DNA of 64,000 nt from Rhodovulum visakhapatnamense. GTDB taxonomy: Bacteria; Pseudomonadota; Alphaproteobacteria; Rhodobacterales; Rhodobacteraceae. The notes beneath the pieces were generated by a model. The model made no database searches. It had not been told where the DNA came from and saw nothing but the letters and a program-made list of their open reading frames with translations. The position numbers and the translations under genes were made by a program. The stretch lies in NCBI RefSeq assembly GCF_004365965.1, contig NZ_SOEB01000004.1, positions 62,001 through 126,000 of the forward strand. Direction: 5' to 3'. Below are positions 18,327-27,335 of the stretch, piece by piece (the stretch's first letter is position 1; each line of letters opens with the position of its first letter).

Positions 18327-18372
18327 GCCGCTCCCGGCACTCCCGGGCCGCGCCCAACAGGAAGGATCGCAG

Positions 18373-19881
18373 ATGACCCTCAGGACCGACACCGAAGCCC
18401 TTCTGGCAACTCTCGGCGTCGACCGCAGCGCCTTTACCGGCGGCGGCATGGCCAGCTTCTCGCCCATCACCGGCGAAGAGATCGCCGATGTCGCGCCTGC
18501 CACCGCCGAAGAGGCCGCCGCCGCCATCGCCCGCGCCAGCGCGGCCTTCCGGGTCTGGCGCATGGTTCCCGCGCCGAAGCGGGGCGAGCTGATCCGGCTG
18601 TTCGGCGAAGAGCTGCGCGCGGCCAAGGCCGAACTTGGTCGGCTGGTGTCGATCGAGGCCGGCAAGAGCCCCTCGGAAGGCGCGGGCGAGGTGCAGGAGA
18701 TGATCGACATCTGCGACTTCGCGGTGGGTCTGTCGCGCCAGCTTTACGGGCTGACCATCGCGACCGAGCGTCCCGGCCACCGGATGATGGAAACCTGGCA
18801 CCCTCTGGGGGTCGTCGGCGTGATCTCGGCCTTCAATTTTCCCGTCGCGGTCTGGTCCTGGAACACGGCGCTGGCGCTGGTCTGCGGCGATCCGGTGATC
18901 TGGAAACCCTCGGAAAAGACCCCGCTGACGGCATTGGCCTCGATGGCAGTGCTGGCCCGCGCGCTCAAGCGGTTCGGCGAGGCGCCCGAGGGGCTGGTGC
19001 AGGTGCTGATCGGTGGCGCCGAGGTCGGCGCGGCGCTGGTCGACAGCCCCGATGTGGCGCTGGTCTCGGCCACCGGCTCGACCCGGATGGGGCGGATCGT
19101 CGGGCCGAAGGTGGCGGCGCGCTTCGGCCGTGCGATCCTGGAGCTTGGCGGCAACAACGCGGGCATCGTCTGCCCTTCGGCCGATCTCGACATGGCGCTG
19201 CGGGCCGTGGCCTTCGGGGCTATGGGCACGGCCGGGCAACGCTGCACCACCCTGCGCCGGCTTTTCGTGCATGAGGATGTTTATGACACGCTCGTACCCG
19301 GGCTGATCCGGGCCTATGACTCGGTCACCGTCGGCAACCCGCTGGAAAGCTCGGCCCTGGTCGGGCCGCTGATCGACGGCGCCGCCTATCGGGCGATGCA
19401 GGCCGCGCTGGCCGCGGCCCGCGCGGCGGGCGGAACCGTTCATGGCGGCGAGCGCGTGGCCATCGGCCCCGACACCGCCTTCTACGCCCGCCCCGCGCTG
19501 GTCGAGATGCCCGAGCAGACCGGCCCGGTTCTGGAGGAAACCTTCGCGCCCATCCTCTACGTGATGAAATACAGCGACTTCGACGCGGCGATCGAGGCGC
19601 ATAACGCGGTCGGCGCGGGGCTGTCGTCTTCGGTCTTCACCACCGACCTGCGCGAGATGGAGCTGTTCCTGTCGGCCCGCGGGTCCGATTGCGGCATCGC
19701 CAACGTGAATATCGGCACCTCGGGCGCCGAGATCGGCGGGGCCTTCGGTGGCGAGAAGGAAACCGGCGGCGGGCGCGAAAGCGGCTCGGATGCCTGGAAA
19801 GGCTACATGCGCCGCGCCACCAACACCATCAACTATTCGCGCGATCTGCCGCTGGCCCAAGGCGTCGTCTTCGACATCTGA
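18373..19881 (+). CDS. Aldehyde dehydrogenase, ALDH7 / aminoadipate-semialdehyde type (AmaB-like)
   Basis: A 502-residue NAD-dependent aldehyde dehydrogenase. The catalytic residues are Glu257 (ELGGN) and Cys291 (GQRCTT). GQRCTTLRRLF, FNFPVAVWSWNTALAL and the C-terminal GGAFGGEKETGGGRESGSD are characteristic of the ALDH7 (antiquitin) group, which oxidises alpha-aminoadipate semialdehyde in lysine/pipecolate breakdown. In Pseudomonas this enzyme (AmaB) acts directly after pipecolate oxidase. The ATG at 18373 gives the normal N-terminus. It is the last gene of the plus-strand run and converges on the RpiR regulator with only 6 bases between. Confidence 0.9.
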   Translation: MTLRTDTEALLATLGVDRSAFTGGGMASFSPITGEEIADVAPATAEEAAAAIARASAAFRVWRMVPAPKRGELIRLFGEELRAAKAELGRLVSIEAGKSPSEGAGEVQEMIDICDFAVGLSRQLYGLTIATERPGHRMMETWHPLGVVGVISAFNFPVAVWSWNTALALVCGDPVIWKPSEKTPLTALASMAVLARALKRFGEAPEGLVQVLIGGAEVGAALVDSPDVALVSATGSTRMGRIVGPKVAARFGRAILELGGNNAGIVCPSADLDMALRAVAFGAMGTAGQRCTTLRRLFVHEDVYDTLVPGLIRAYDSVTVGNPLESSALVGPLIDGAAYRAMQAALAAARAAGGTVHGGERVAIGPDTAFYARPALVEMPEQTGPVLEETFAPILYVMKYSDFDAAIEAHNAVGAGLSSSVFTTDLREMELFLSARGSDCGIANVNIGTSGAEIGGAFGGEKETGGGRESGSDAWKGYMRRATNTINYSRDLPLAQGVVFDI

Positions 19882-19887
19882 GGCGGT

Positions 19888-20787
19888 TCAGGAGGCAGGG
19901 TCGGACAGCTCCAGTTCGTCGAGATCCTCGCGCAGGGTCTCGACCGCGTTCAGGTGCAGAAGGCCCGCCTCGCCCAGCGCGGCGGCGCACTCCGTCGCCA
20001 GAAGCCGCATCAGCGCCAGAGCCCCGGCATAGGAATCGCGCGGCGTGCGGGTTTCCACCGCGCAGGTGAAGGTCCAGGCGGCATGGGCCGGGGCGCCGCG
20101 CAGGCTGGCATCGCAGACCAGCAGCACCCGCGCGCCGCGCGCGGCCACCGCCTGCACCAGCCGCGAGAACCGCGCCGGGCGCCGCCTGAGCCCGACGATC
20201 ACCGCCACATCCTCGGGGCCGAGCCCGGCGACGCCCTCGGCCGCGGTCTGTCCATCCAGCAGAAGCGGCGCGACATCGGGCCGGATCTGGGCCAGCTGGG
20301 CGGTCAGGTAGTCGGCCAGAAACCGGCTGTTGCGAAATCCCATGACCCGCACCCGCCGCGCCCGCCCCAGAGCCCCCGCCGCATCGCGCAGCACGCCCGG
20401 ATCGACCCGCGCCAGCGTCGCCTCGATCAGGTCGGCCTCGGCCCGGATCAGCCGGGCGAAGGGCCGCCCCTCCTGCCCCGGCTCGGCCTCTTCGGTCATG
20501 AACAGCGGCGAGCCGGTCTCGCGCAGCTTGCGGGCATCGAGCCGGGCGCTTTCGAAATTGCGATAGCCCAGCCGCTGCACGATCCGGCTGACCGTGGCGT
20601 TCGAGACGCCCGCCTGCGCCGCCAGTTCCGAGGCGCTCCAGACCGCCATTTCATGGGGCGCCGACAGGATCGCATCGGCCACCTTGCGCTCGCCGCCCGG
20701 CAGGCCGTCATAGGCGCGGTGGATCCGCTTGAGCAGCGATCCGGCCAGCTCGGCCCCGTCCTCGGTCTGTGCGCCCGGCTTGGTCAT
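19888..20787 (-). CDS. MurR/RpiR-family transcriptional regulator
   Basis: A 299-residue regulator with an N-terminal HTH_6 domain (AQAGVSNATVSRIVQRLGYRN near residues 55-75) and a C-terminal SIS domain (VRVMGFRNSRFLADYLTAQLA; VAVIVGLRRRPARFSRLVQ). The family usually binds phosphosugars, but many members near amino-acid or purine catabolic genes sense other ligands. It is divergent from the polyamine-type transporter operon across a 255-bp region with two AT-rich palindromes, so local control is likely. Confidence 0.93.
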   Translation of the reverse strand: MTKPGAQTEDGAELAGSLLKRIHRAYDGLPGGERKVADAILSAPHEMAVWSASELAAQAGVSNATVSRIVQRLGYRNFESARLDARKLRETGSPLFMTEEAEPGQEGRPFARLIRAEADLIEATLARVDPGVLRDAAGALGRARRVRVMGFRNSRFLADYLTAQLAQIRPDVAPLLLDGQTAAEGVAGLGPEDVAVIVGLRRRPARFSRLVQAVAARGARVLLVCDASLRGAPAHAAWTFTCAVETRTPRDSYAGALALMRLLATECAAALGEAGLLHLNAVETLREDLDELELSDPAS

Positions 20788-20937
20788 GGCCTATCGTTTT
20801 CACAGATCCGACTCTGGCGCAAATCGGTTTTCATGTCCCGCGCGCTGGTCCTGTTCGGACGGTCCGAGGGACATACTGTGCCTGATTTCAAGGCATATCC
20901 GGGCGCGATGCGCCCACCCGTGCAGCAAATCCGATAT

Positions 20938-20951
20938 GAAAATATTCTTTC
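20938..20951. promoter_or_regulatory. Candidate RpiR operator, upstream half-site
   Basis: An AT-rich imperfect palindrome with GAAA / TTTC ends, centred 31 bases (three helical turns) from the better palindrome at 20969. Both lie between the divergent regulator and transporter genes. Confidence 0.35.
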
Positions 20952-20968
20952 TTCATTTTTGCTTTTAC

Positions 20969-20982
20969 GAAAATTTATTTTC
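20969..20982. promoter_or_regulatory. Candidate RpiR operator GAAAATTTATTTTC
   Basis: GAAAAT and ATTTTC form perfect 6-bp arms around TT. RpiR-family proteins often bind such GAAA...TTTC palindromes. The site sits 61 bases before the binding-protein start codon in the most AT-rich stretch nearby, so it could overlap the promoter. Confidence 0.45.
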
Positions 20983-21042
20983 CCATCCAGTCTGGCGCCA
21001 GGACGGCCTGCCCCTTCCCGTTCCGCTACGAAAGGACACCGC

Positions 21043-22110
21043 ATGAACCGCAGAGACCTTCTGAAGACTGCCCTGGCCGGGACGGCGCTCGGCGCCTTCG
21101 GACCCGCTTTCCGGGCCGATGCCGCCACCGGCATCCTGTGGATGACCTGGGAGAACCTGGCCAAGGACGACTACCTTGCCCCGTTCCTCGCCGCCAACGA
21201 CATCGCCCTGACCAAGACCTTCATCGGCACCGATGACGAACAATTCGCCAAGCTGCGCGCCGGCGGCGCCGATTCCGTCGACCTGATCACGCCCGGGCTC
21301 GACAAGGTGGAATACTACACCGCCTCGGACCTGCTGCAGCCCATCGACTTTGCCAGGGTGCCGAACGCCGCCAAGCTGTACGACACCTTCAAGCAGACCC
21401 CGCTGGGCAAGGTCGACGGGCAGACCTACGGCATCCCGTTCTACTGGGGCATCAACCCCATCGTCTACCGCGCCGACCTGATGGAAGCCGAACCAGACTG
21501 GTCGGTCTTCTTCGAGGGCGACGCGTATAACGGCAAGCTGGCCATGCGCGACTATGCGCTGGAAGGCATCATGATCGCCGCGATGTATCTGGGCATCCCC
21601 GAATCCGAGATGTTCACCATGGACGACCGCCAGCTGGCCGAGGTGAAGAAGGTTCTGAAGATCCAGAAATCGAAGCTGCGCACCTACTGGAACTCGATCG
21701 GCGACCTGACCAACCTCTTTGCCACCGGCGAGGTGGTCTGCGCCTTCTCCTGGGTGCCGCCCTATTACGAGCTTCGCGCCAAGGGCATCGACATGGGCAT
21801 GGCCAAGCCCAAACAGGGCGTCATCGGCTGGTGCGATACCATCGCGGTGCCGAAGGGCGTCGAGGGCGCCCGGCTCGACGCGGCCTTCGCGCTGGTCGAC
21901 TACCTGCTGGGCCCCGATTACGGCAAGATGCTGGCGGTGGGCGGGCCCTATGCGCAATCGACCTCGGCCGCGCGGGATCATCTGACCGAGGAGCAGCAGG
22001 ACAAGATCTTCATCAAGGACCTCTCGGTGATGGACAGCTTCGTCTGGAAGCAGAACCCGCCCCGCTATGGCGACTGGGTCGCGCTCTGGAACGAAGTGAA
22101 GGCCAGCTGA
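21043..22110 (+). CDS. Polyamine-type ABC transporter substrate-binding protein (PotD-like), Tat-exported
   Basis: The 355-residue protein has a canonical twin-arginine signal (NRRDLLKTALAGTALGAFGP) and then the PotD-like fold: WMTWENLAKDDYLAPFLAAND, FAKLRAGGADSVDLITPG, a YGIPFYWGINPIVYRADL segment and the C-terminal FVWKQNPPRYGDWVALWNEV. The family binds putrescine, spermidine or related cationic compounds, but many members bind other organic nitrogen molecules. It opens an operon of three transporter genes and three catabolic hydrolase/lyase genes. Confidence 0.92.
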   Translation: MNRRDLLKTALAGTALGAFGPAFRADAATGILWMTWENLAKDDYLAPFLAANDIALTKTFIGTDDEQFAKLRAGGADSVDLITPGLDKVEYYTASDLLQPIDFARVPNAAKLYDTFKQTPLGKVDGQTYGIPFYWGINPIVYRADLMEAEPDWSVFFEGDAYNGKLAMRDYALEGIMIAAMYLGIPESEMFTMDDRQLAEVKKVLKIQKSKLRTYWNSIGDLTNLFATGEVVCAFSWVPPYYELRAKGIDMGMAKPKQGVIGWCDTIAVPKGVEGARLDAAFALVDYLLGPDYGKMLAVGGPYAQSTSAARDHLTEEQQDKIFIKDLSVMDSFVWKQNPPRYGDWVALWNEVKAS

Positions 22111-22112
22111 GA

Positions 22113-23195
22113 ATGGCTGTCGCCGAAAACACCGCAGCCGGGCGCCGGACGCGCCCGCTGCTGGAGGCCATCGCGCTTTACAAGTCCTACGGGTCCGTTC
22201 AGGCGGTGCGGGGGATCGACCTTGCGCTGGCGCATGAAAGCTATGTGACCCTGCTGGGCCCCTCGGGCTGCGGCAAGACCACTCTCCTGCGCATGGTCGG
22301 CGGCTTCGAAGCCATCGGTTCGGGCACCCTGATGCTGGACGGAGCGCGGCTTGACGACCTGCCCGCGAACTTGCGGCCGATCAACACCGTCTTTCAAAGC
22401 TACGCGCTGTTCCCGCATCTGACGGTGCTGGAAAACGTGGCCTTCGGGCTCAGCTACCGGTCCCTGCCGAAAGACCGGATCAAGGCCCGCGCCCGCGAGG
22501 CGCTGGCGACCGTCCGGATGGAGGCCATGGCCGACCGCCGACCGCGCCAGCTGTCAGGCGGCCAGCAACAGCGCGTGGCGCTGGCCCGCGCCATCGCCAA
22601 CGAACCGCGCCTTCTGTTGCTGGACGAGCCGCTGTCCGCGCTCGACCGCCGGATGCGCAAGGACATGCAGATCGAGCTGAAGGACCTGCAACGGCGGCTG
22701 GGCATGACCTTCCTGCATGTGACCCACGACCAGGAAGAGGCCTTTGCGCTGTCGGACCGGATCGTCGTGATGCGCGATGGCCGGATCGAACAGCAGGGCG
22801 CGCCGGGCGACATCTATGCCCGCCCCGCCACCGCCTATGTGGCCGATTTCATCGGTGGCGCCTCGTGCCTGCCGGGGCGCATCCTCGGTCAGGTCGGCAA
22901 GAGCTATGCCATCGAGACCGCACTGGGCCGCCATGTCGTGCCCGGGGTGAGCGGGCTGAGCGTGGGGGCGCGCGCGGTGCTGTGTCTTCGATCCGAGAAG
23001 GTGGCGCTGGGGGAAACCGGCACGCCTGCCCATGTGACACACGCGGTCTATCGCGGCGCCGACTGGCTTCTCGAATGCGTGGCGGGCGGGCAGATCTTTC
23101 AGGTTACCCATGTCGGGCCGCCCCCCGCCCCGGGCGAGACGGTGCGGCTGTCCTTCGACCCCGACCGGGTCTGGATCGCGCGGGAGGCCGCCTGA
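22113..23195 (+). CDS. Polyamine-type ABC transporter ATPase (PotA-like)
   Basis: A 360-residue ATPase starting 2 bases after the binding-protein stop. It has Walker A GPSGCGKT, the Q-loop in TVFQSYALFPHLTV, signature LSGGQQQRVALARA, Walker B LLLLDEPLSALD and the switch His in VTHDQEEA. A C-terminal TOBE region (residues about 275-355) follows, as in PotA/MalK-type ATPases. It overlaps the next permease gene by one base. Confidence 0.94.
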   Translation: MAVAENTAAGRRTRPLLEAIALYKSYGSVQAVRGIDLALAHESYVTLLGPSGCGKTTLLRMVGGFEAIGSGTLMLDGARLDDLPANLRPINTVFQSYALFPHLTVLENVAFGLSYRSLPKDRIKARAREALATVRMEAMADRRPRQLSGGQQQRVALARAIANEPRLLLLDEPLSALDRRMRKDMQIELKDLQRRLGMTFLHVTHDQEEAFALSDRIVVMRDGRIEQQGAPGDIYARPATAYVADFIGGASCLPGRILGQVGKSYAIETALGRHVVPGVSGLSVGARAVLCLRSEKVALGETGTPAHVTHAVYRGADWLLECVAGGQIFQVTHVGPPPAPGETVRLSFDPDRVWIAREAA

Positions 23196-24052
23196 TGCGC
23201 CCGCAATCCGCCGGAACCTGGCTGGCCCTGCCCGTGGTCGCGGCGCTGGGCGCGCTTTGCCTCGCGCCGCTTGCGATCCTCTTTGCCTATTCCTTCTTCT
23301 CGGTCGATTTCGTCACCATCTCGCATGACCCGAGCCTGAAGAACTACGCCCGCATCCTTCAGTCCGAGACCTATCGCGGGCTGATCGCCCGGGCCTTCGG
23401 ATCGGGGCTGCTGGTCGCCGCGATCACCGCCGTGATCGGCTATCCCGTCGCCTGGTTCCTGGCCAAGCGGGCGGGCGCGGCCAAGACCATGCTGCTGACG
23501 CTGCTGCTGGTGCCGCTTTATTCCGGAGACCTTCTGCGCATCTTCGCCTGGCGGGTGCTGCTGGGGGCCGAGGGCGCGATCAACCGCAGCCTGATCTGGC
23601 TTGGCGCCATCGACGCGCCGTTGCAGGGGCTGCTGTTCAGCCCGCTCGCCACCCATATCGCGCTGACCTACAATTACCTGCCCTTCATGGTGATCGGACT
23701 GTGGCTGGCCTTCGAAAGCCTCGACGACGCCTGGCTGGAGGCCGCGGCCGATCTGGGCGCCCCCGGACGGGACCGGTTCCGCCGGGTGACGCTGCCCCTG
23801 ACCGCGCCCGGGCTGATCGCGGGCGGGCTGATGGTCTTCGTGATGGTGGTGGGCGACTATCTGACGCCGCAGCTTCTGGGCGGGGCCTCGGGCGTGACCG
23901 TCATCTCGGCCATCAACGACCTGTTCGGCACCGCCTTCGACTGGCCGCTGGGCTCGGCCATCGCCTGGACGATGCTGGCGATCCTGATGCTGTGCTTCGG
24001 CGCGGGCGCGGTCCTGATCCGGCGGTCGAGCCTCGTTGCGGAGGGCGCCTGA
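23195..24052 (+). CDS. Polyamine-type ABC transporter permease (PotB-like)
   Basis: A 285-residue membrane protein with six predicted helices and the EAA loop LEAAADLGAPGRDRFRRVTLP. It starts inside the ATPase stop codon (TGATG) and ends directly before the second permease. It should form the channel heterodimer with the next product. Confidence 0.93.
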   Translation: MRPQSAGTWLALPVVAALGALCLAPLAILFAYSFFSVDFVTISHDPSLKNYARILQSETYRGLIARAFGSGLLVAAITAVIGYPVAWFLAKRAGAAKTMLLTLLLVPLYSGDLLRIFAWRVLLGAEGAINRSLIWLGAIDAPLQGLLFSPLATHIALTYNYLPFMVIGLWLAFESLDDAWLEAAADLGAPGRDRFRRVTLPLTAPGLIAGGLMVFVMVVGDYLTPQLLGGASGVTVISAINDLFGTAFDWPLGSAIAWTMLAILMLCFGAGAVLIRRSSLVAEGA

Positions 24053-24826
24053 ATGTCCCGTCTCGGTACGCTCTGGGTCTGCCTCGTCTTCGGCTTCATG
24101 TATCTGCCGATCGCCATGATCGCGCTGTTCTCGGTCAATACCTCGGACGTCATGGCCTTTCCGCTGACCGGCGTCACCGGCCAATGGTTCGCCGAGATCC
24201 TCGGCGACGGCCGGCTTGGCGGCGGGTTTCTGACCACGCTGGCGGTGGCCTTTCCGGTGGCGCTTCTGACCACGCTCCTTGGGGCCGCCGCGGCGCTGGC
24301 GCTGAGCTTCTACGCCACCCGCTTCCGGGTGCTGTTCGCGGCGCTTCTGCTGCTGCCCTTCCTGGTGCCGCGGCTGATCCTTGCCGTGGCGCAACTGATC
24401 CTTTTCAAGGAACTGGGCGTGTCGCGGTCGCTGCTGACGGTGATCGCGGGGCAGTCGGTCATCATCCTGCCCTTCACCACGGTCATCGTCGCCTCGGTCC
24501 TGATCCGCATCGACCGCCGACTGATCGAGGCCGCCGCCGATCTGGGCGCCTCGGGCTGGTCCAGCTTTCGCCGCGTGGTGCTGCCGCTGATGGGCAACGG
24601 GCTGATGGCCGCCTGGGTGATCGCCTTCGTGCTGTCCTCGTCGGAATACGTCCTGACCGCCTTCCTTTCGGGCCGCCAGCAAGCCCTGTCGGTGCTGGTC
24701 GCGTCGGATTTCCGCTTCGACCTTTCCCCCAGCCTCAACGCGCTCGCCGTGCTGATCGTGCTGGGCAACATCGCCCTCGTGGTGATCGCCGAGGCGATCC
24801 GCCACCGCTCGGGGCGGCTCAACTGA
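24053..24826 (+). CDS. Polyamine-type ABC transporter permease (PotC-like)
   Basis: A 257-residue inner-membrane permease with the EAA loop IEAAADLGASGWSSFRRVVLP in its last third and a first helix LWVCLVFGFMYLPIAMIALF. The start codon follows the PotB-like stop with no gap. Length and motifs fit PotC. Confidence 0.93.
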   Translation: MSRLGTLWVCLVFGFMYLPIAMIALFSVNTSDVMAFPLTGVTGQWFAEILGDGRLGGGFLTTLAVAFPVALLTTLLGAAAALALSFYATRFRVLFAALLLLPFLVPRLILAVAQLILFKELGVSRSLLTVIAGQSVIILPFTTVIVASVLIRIDRRLIEAAADLGASGWSSFRRVVLPLMGNGLMAAWVIAFVLSSSEYVLTAFLSGRQQALSVLVASDFRFDLSPSLNALAVLIVLGNIALVVIAEAIRHRSGRLN

Positions 24827-24828
24827 CC

Positions 24829-26082
24829 ATGCAGGGGACCATGACCCAGACGCTTTCCTTCACCAACACCCTGGGCCAGGGCGCCCGGACCGAAATCGTT
24901 TCGAACCCGCATTGCGCGCCCGGCTACGGTCCCGCGCAGGAGGTCGTGCTGAACGACACCGCCTTCGCCCGCGCCCGCGCCACCATCGCCGCCTGGCCCG
25001 GCTATGCGCCGACCCCGCTGCTGAGCCTGCCCGGGCTTGCGGCCGAGGCCGGGATCGCAGGACTTTACTACAAGGACGAGGCCGGGCGCTTCGGGCTGGG
25101 CAGCTTCAAGGCGCTGGGCGGGGCCTATGCGGTGCTGCGGCTTCTGTCGCGCGAGATCGCGGCCCGCGAGGGCATCGCCGAGCCCACGGCCAAGGCAATC
25201 CTGGCGGGCGATCATGCCGCAACCGTCGCCGCCATCACCGTCTGCTGCGCGACCGACGGCAATCACGGCCGGTCGGTCGCCTGGGGCGCGCGCACCTTCG
25301 GCTGCCGCTGCGCGATCTTCATCCACGCGACCGTGTCCGAGGGCCGCAAGGCCGCCATCGAGGCTTATGGCGCCGAGGTCCGCCGCTGTGCCGGAAATTA
25401 CGACGACAGCGTCCGCGAGGCGCAGGAGACCGCCACCCGCGAGGGCTGGTTCGTGGTCTCCGACACCTCCTATCCGGGCTATACCGAGGTTCCGAAGGAC
25501 GTGATGCAGGGCTATGAACTGATGGCGGCCGAGGCCGCCGACCAGCTTGACGCGCCCCCCACCCATATCTTTGTGCAAACGGGCGTCGGCGGCGTCGCGG
25601 CGGCAGCAGCGGCCCATTTCCGCCGCCGCCATGGCGCGGCCGCGCCGAAGGTGATCCTGGCCGATCCCGAGGCCTCCGCCTGCTGGATCGAGACGATCCG
25701 CGCAGGAACGCCCACCGCCGTCACCGGCGATCTCAACACGCTGATGGCCGGGCTTGCCTGCGGCGAGGTCTCGCTTCTGGCTTGGGACGTGCTGAAACCG
25801 CTGGCTTTCGCCGCGGTCTCGGTCGCGGACGCGGATGCGGTGGCGATGATGCGGCGGCTCGCGCATCCGTTGCCGGGCGATCCGGCCATTGTCGCGGGCG
25901 AATCCGCCGTTGCGGGGCTGGTCGCGCTGATGGCGGCCGCGGCGCCCCCCGAGGCCGCGGCGGCGCTGGGTCTGGGGCCGGACTCGCGGGTTCTGGTCTT
26001 CGGGACCGAGGGCGACACCGACCCCGCGCTTTACGAGAAACTGGCCGGTCGCCCGGCCGCCGAGGTGAGGGCCGAGGCATGA
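24829..26082 (+). CDS. Diaminopropionate ammonia-lyase
   Basis: The enzyme (DpaL / YgeX) splits 2,3-diaminopropionate into pyruvate and two ammonia, using PLP. The 417-residue product shows the family layout: YYKDEAGRFGLGSFKALGGAYAV with the PLP lysine, CCATDGNHGRSVAWGARTFG, SEGRKAAIEAYGAEVRR, a SDTSYPGYTEVPKDVMQGY segment and the phosphate-loop QTGVGGVAAAAAAHF. A second ATG at 24841 has an AGGGG close before it and may be the true start. It follows the permease by 2 bases and overlaps the next gene by 4, so it belongs to the transporter operon. Confidence 0.93.
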   Translation: MQGTMTQTLSFTNTLGQGARTEIVSNPHCAPGYGPAQEVVLNDTAFARARATIAAWPGYAPTPLLSLPGLAAEAGIAGLYYKDEAGRFGLGSFKALGGAYAVLRLLSREIAAREGIAEPTAKAILAGDHAATVAAITVCCATDGNHGRSVAWGARTFGCRCAIFIHATVSEGRKAAIEAYGAEVRRCAGNYDDSVREAQETATREGWFVVSDTSYPGYTEVPKDVMQGYELMAAEAADQLDAPPTHIFVQTGVGGVAAAAAAHFRRRHGAAAPKVILADPEASACWIETIRAGTPTAVTGDLNTLMAGLACGEVSLLAWDVLKPLAFAAVSVADADAVAMMRRLAHPLPGDPAIVAGESAVAGLVALMAAAAPPEAAAALGLGPDSRVLVFGTEGDTDPALYEKLAGRPAAEVRAEA

Positions 26083-27335
26083 CAGCGGACCTGACGATAA
26101 ATCTCGACCGGCTGATGAGCCGGATCGCCGAGCTGGGCCGGATCGGCGCCCTGCCCGGCGGCGGCTGCAAGCGGCTGGCGCTGAGCGCCGAGGATGCCGA
26201 GGGCCGCGCGCTGGTCACCGGCTGGTTCCGCGCGGCGGGGCTAGAGGTCCGTACCGACGTGATCGGCAATTGCTGGGCGATCCGGCCGGGGCGGTCGGGC
26301 GGCGCGCCGGTGGTGATGGGCTCGCATATCGACACGGTCGCGACCGGCGGGCTCTATGACGGGGTGCTGGGCGTGCTGGGCGGGCTCGAGGTCATCGAAA
26401 GCGCGATCGAGGCCGGAACAGAGACTGAAAAGCCCCTTGCCGTGGCCTTCTTCACCAATGAGGAAGGCGCCCGCTTCGCCCCCGACATGATGGGATCAGG
26501 CGTGGCGCAGGGCGGGCTCGACCTGGACGAGATGCTGGCCAAGGTCGGTATCGACGGGGTGAGCGTGGCCGAGGCGCTGGCCGCCATCGGCGCGGCCGGG
26601 CCCGACCCGGTGGGCGCGCTGGCACCCGATACCTATCTGGAGCTGCATATCGAGCAGGGCCCGGTGCTGGAGGCCGAAGGGCTCGACATCGGCGTCGTGA
26701 CCGGGGTGCAGGGGATTTCCTGGACCGAGATCACGATCGAGGGGCAGGCCGCCCATGCGGGCACGACGCCCATGGCGCTGCGCCACGACGCGGGGCTTGT
26801 GGCGGCGCGGATCGCGACCGAGGCCCGCGCCATCGCCGACGCGTTCGGCCCGCCGCAGGTCGCGACCGTGGGCCGGATCGCGCTGACGCCCGATCTGGTC
26901 AACGTCATCCCCGAACGCGCCGTGCTGACCGTCGATCTGCGCAACACCGACGAGGCCCGGCTGCAGGCGGCCGAGGCCCGGCTTTTCGAGCGCGCCGAGG
27001 CCTTCGCCGCCGCCGGGGGCTGCCGGCTATCGCGCCGGACGCTGGCCCGGTTCGAACCGGTGGCCTTCGACGCAACGCTGGTCGACGCGGTCGAGGCGGA
27101 GGCCCAGGCGCTGGGGCTGACGCACCGGCGCATGCCCTCGGGGGCGGGCCATGACGCGCAGATGTTCGCGCCGCGCTGCCCCTCGGCGATGATCTTCGTG
27201 CCCTCGCAGGACGGCATCAGCCACAACATCCGCGAATTCACCGCGCCCGGACAGATCGCGCCGGGCGTGCGCCTGCTGGCGCAGGTGGCGCTGGCCCGCG
27301 CGGGCCGGATCGACCAGAAAGGACAGACCGAATGA
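26079..27335 (+). CDS. Zn-dependent N-carbamoyl-L-amino-acid hydrolase / allantoate amidohydrolase family
   Basis: A 418-residue M20C-type enzyme. Metal and substrate motifs are present: GSHIDTVATGGLYDGVLGV, TNEEGARFAPDMMGS, the EQGPVLEAEG segment, GQAAHAGTTPM (dimer-lid His) and GAGHDAQ near the end. Family members remove carbamoyl groups from N-carbamoyl-L-amino acids, beta-ureidopropionate or allantoate. It overlaps both neighbours by 4 bases, between diaminopropionate ammonia-lyase and a second, unrelated carbamoylase, so a ureido substrate is strongly suggested. Exact specificity is not visible. Confidence 0.9.
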   Translation: MTADLTINLDRLMSRIAELGRIGALPGGGCKRLALSAEDAEGRALVTGWFRAAGLEVRTDVIGNCWAIRPGRSGGAPVVMGSHIDTVATGGLYDGVLGVLGGLEVIESAIEAGTETEKPLAVAFFTNEEGARFAPDMMGSGVAQGGLDLDEMLAKVGIDGVSVAEALAAIGAAGPDPVGALAPDTYLELHIEQGPVLEAEGLDIGVVTGVQGISWTEITIEGQAAHAGTTPMALRHDAGLVAARIATEARAIADAFGPPQVATVGRIALTPDLVNVIPERAVLTVDLRNTDEARLQAAEARLFERAEAFAAAGGCRLSRRTLARFEPVAFDATLVDAVEAEAQALGLTHRRMPSGAGHDAQMFAPRCPSAMIFVPSQDGISHNIREFTAPGQIAPGVRLLAQVALARAGRIDQKGQTE

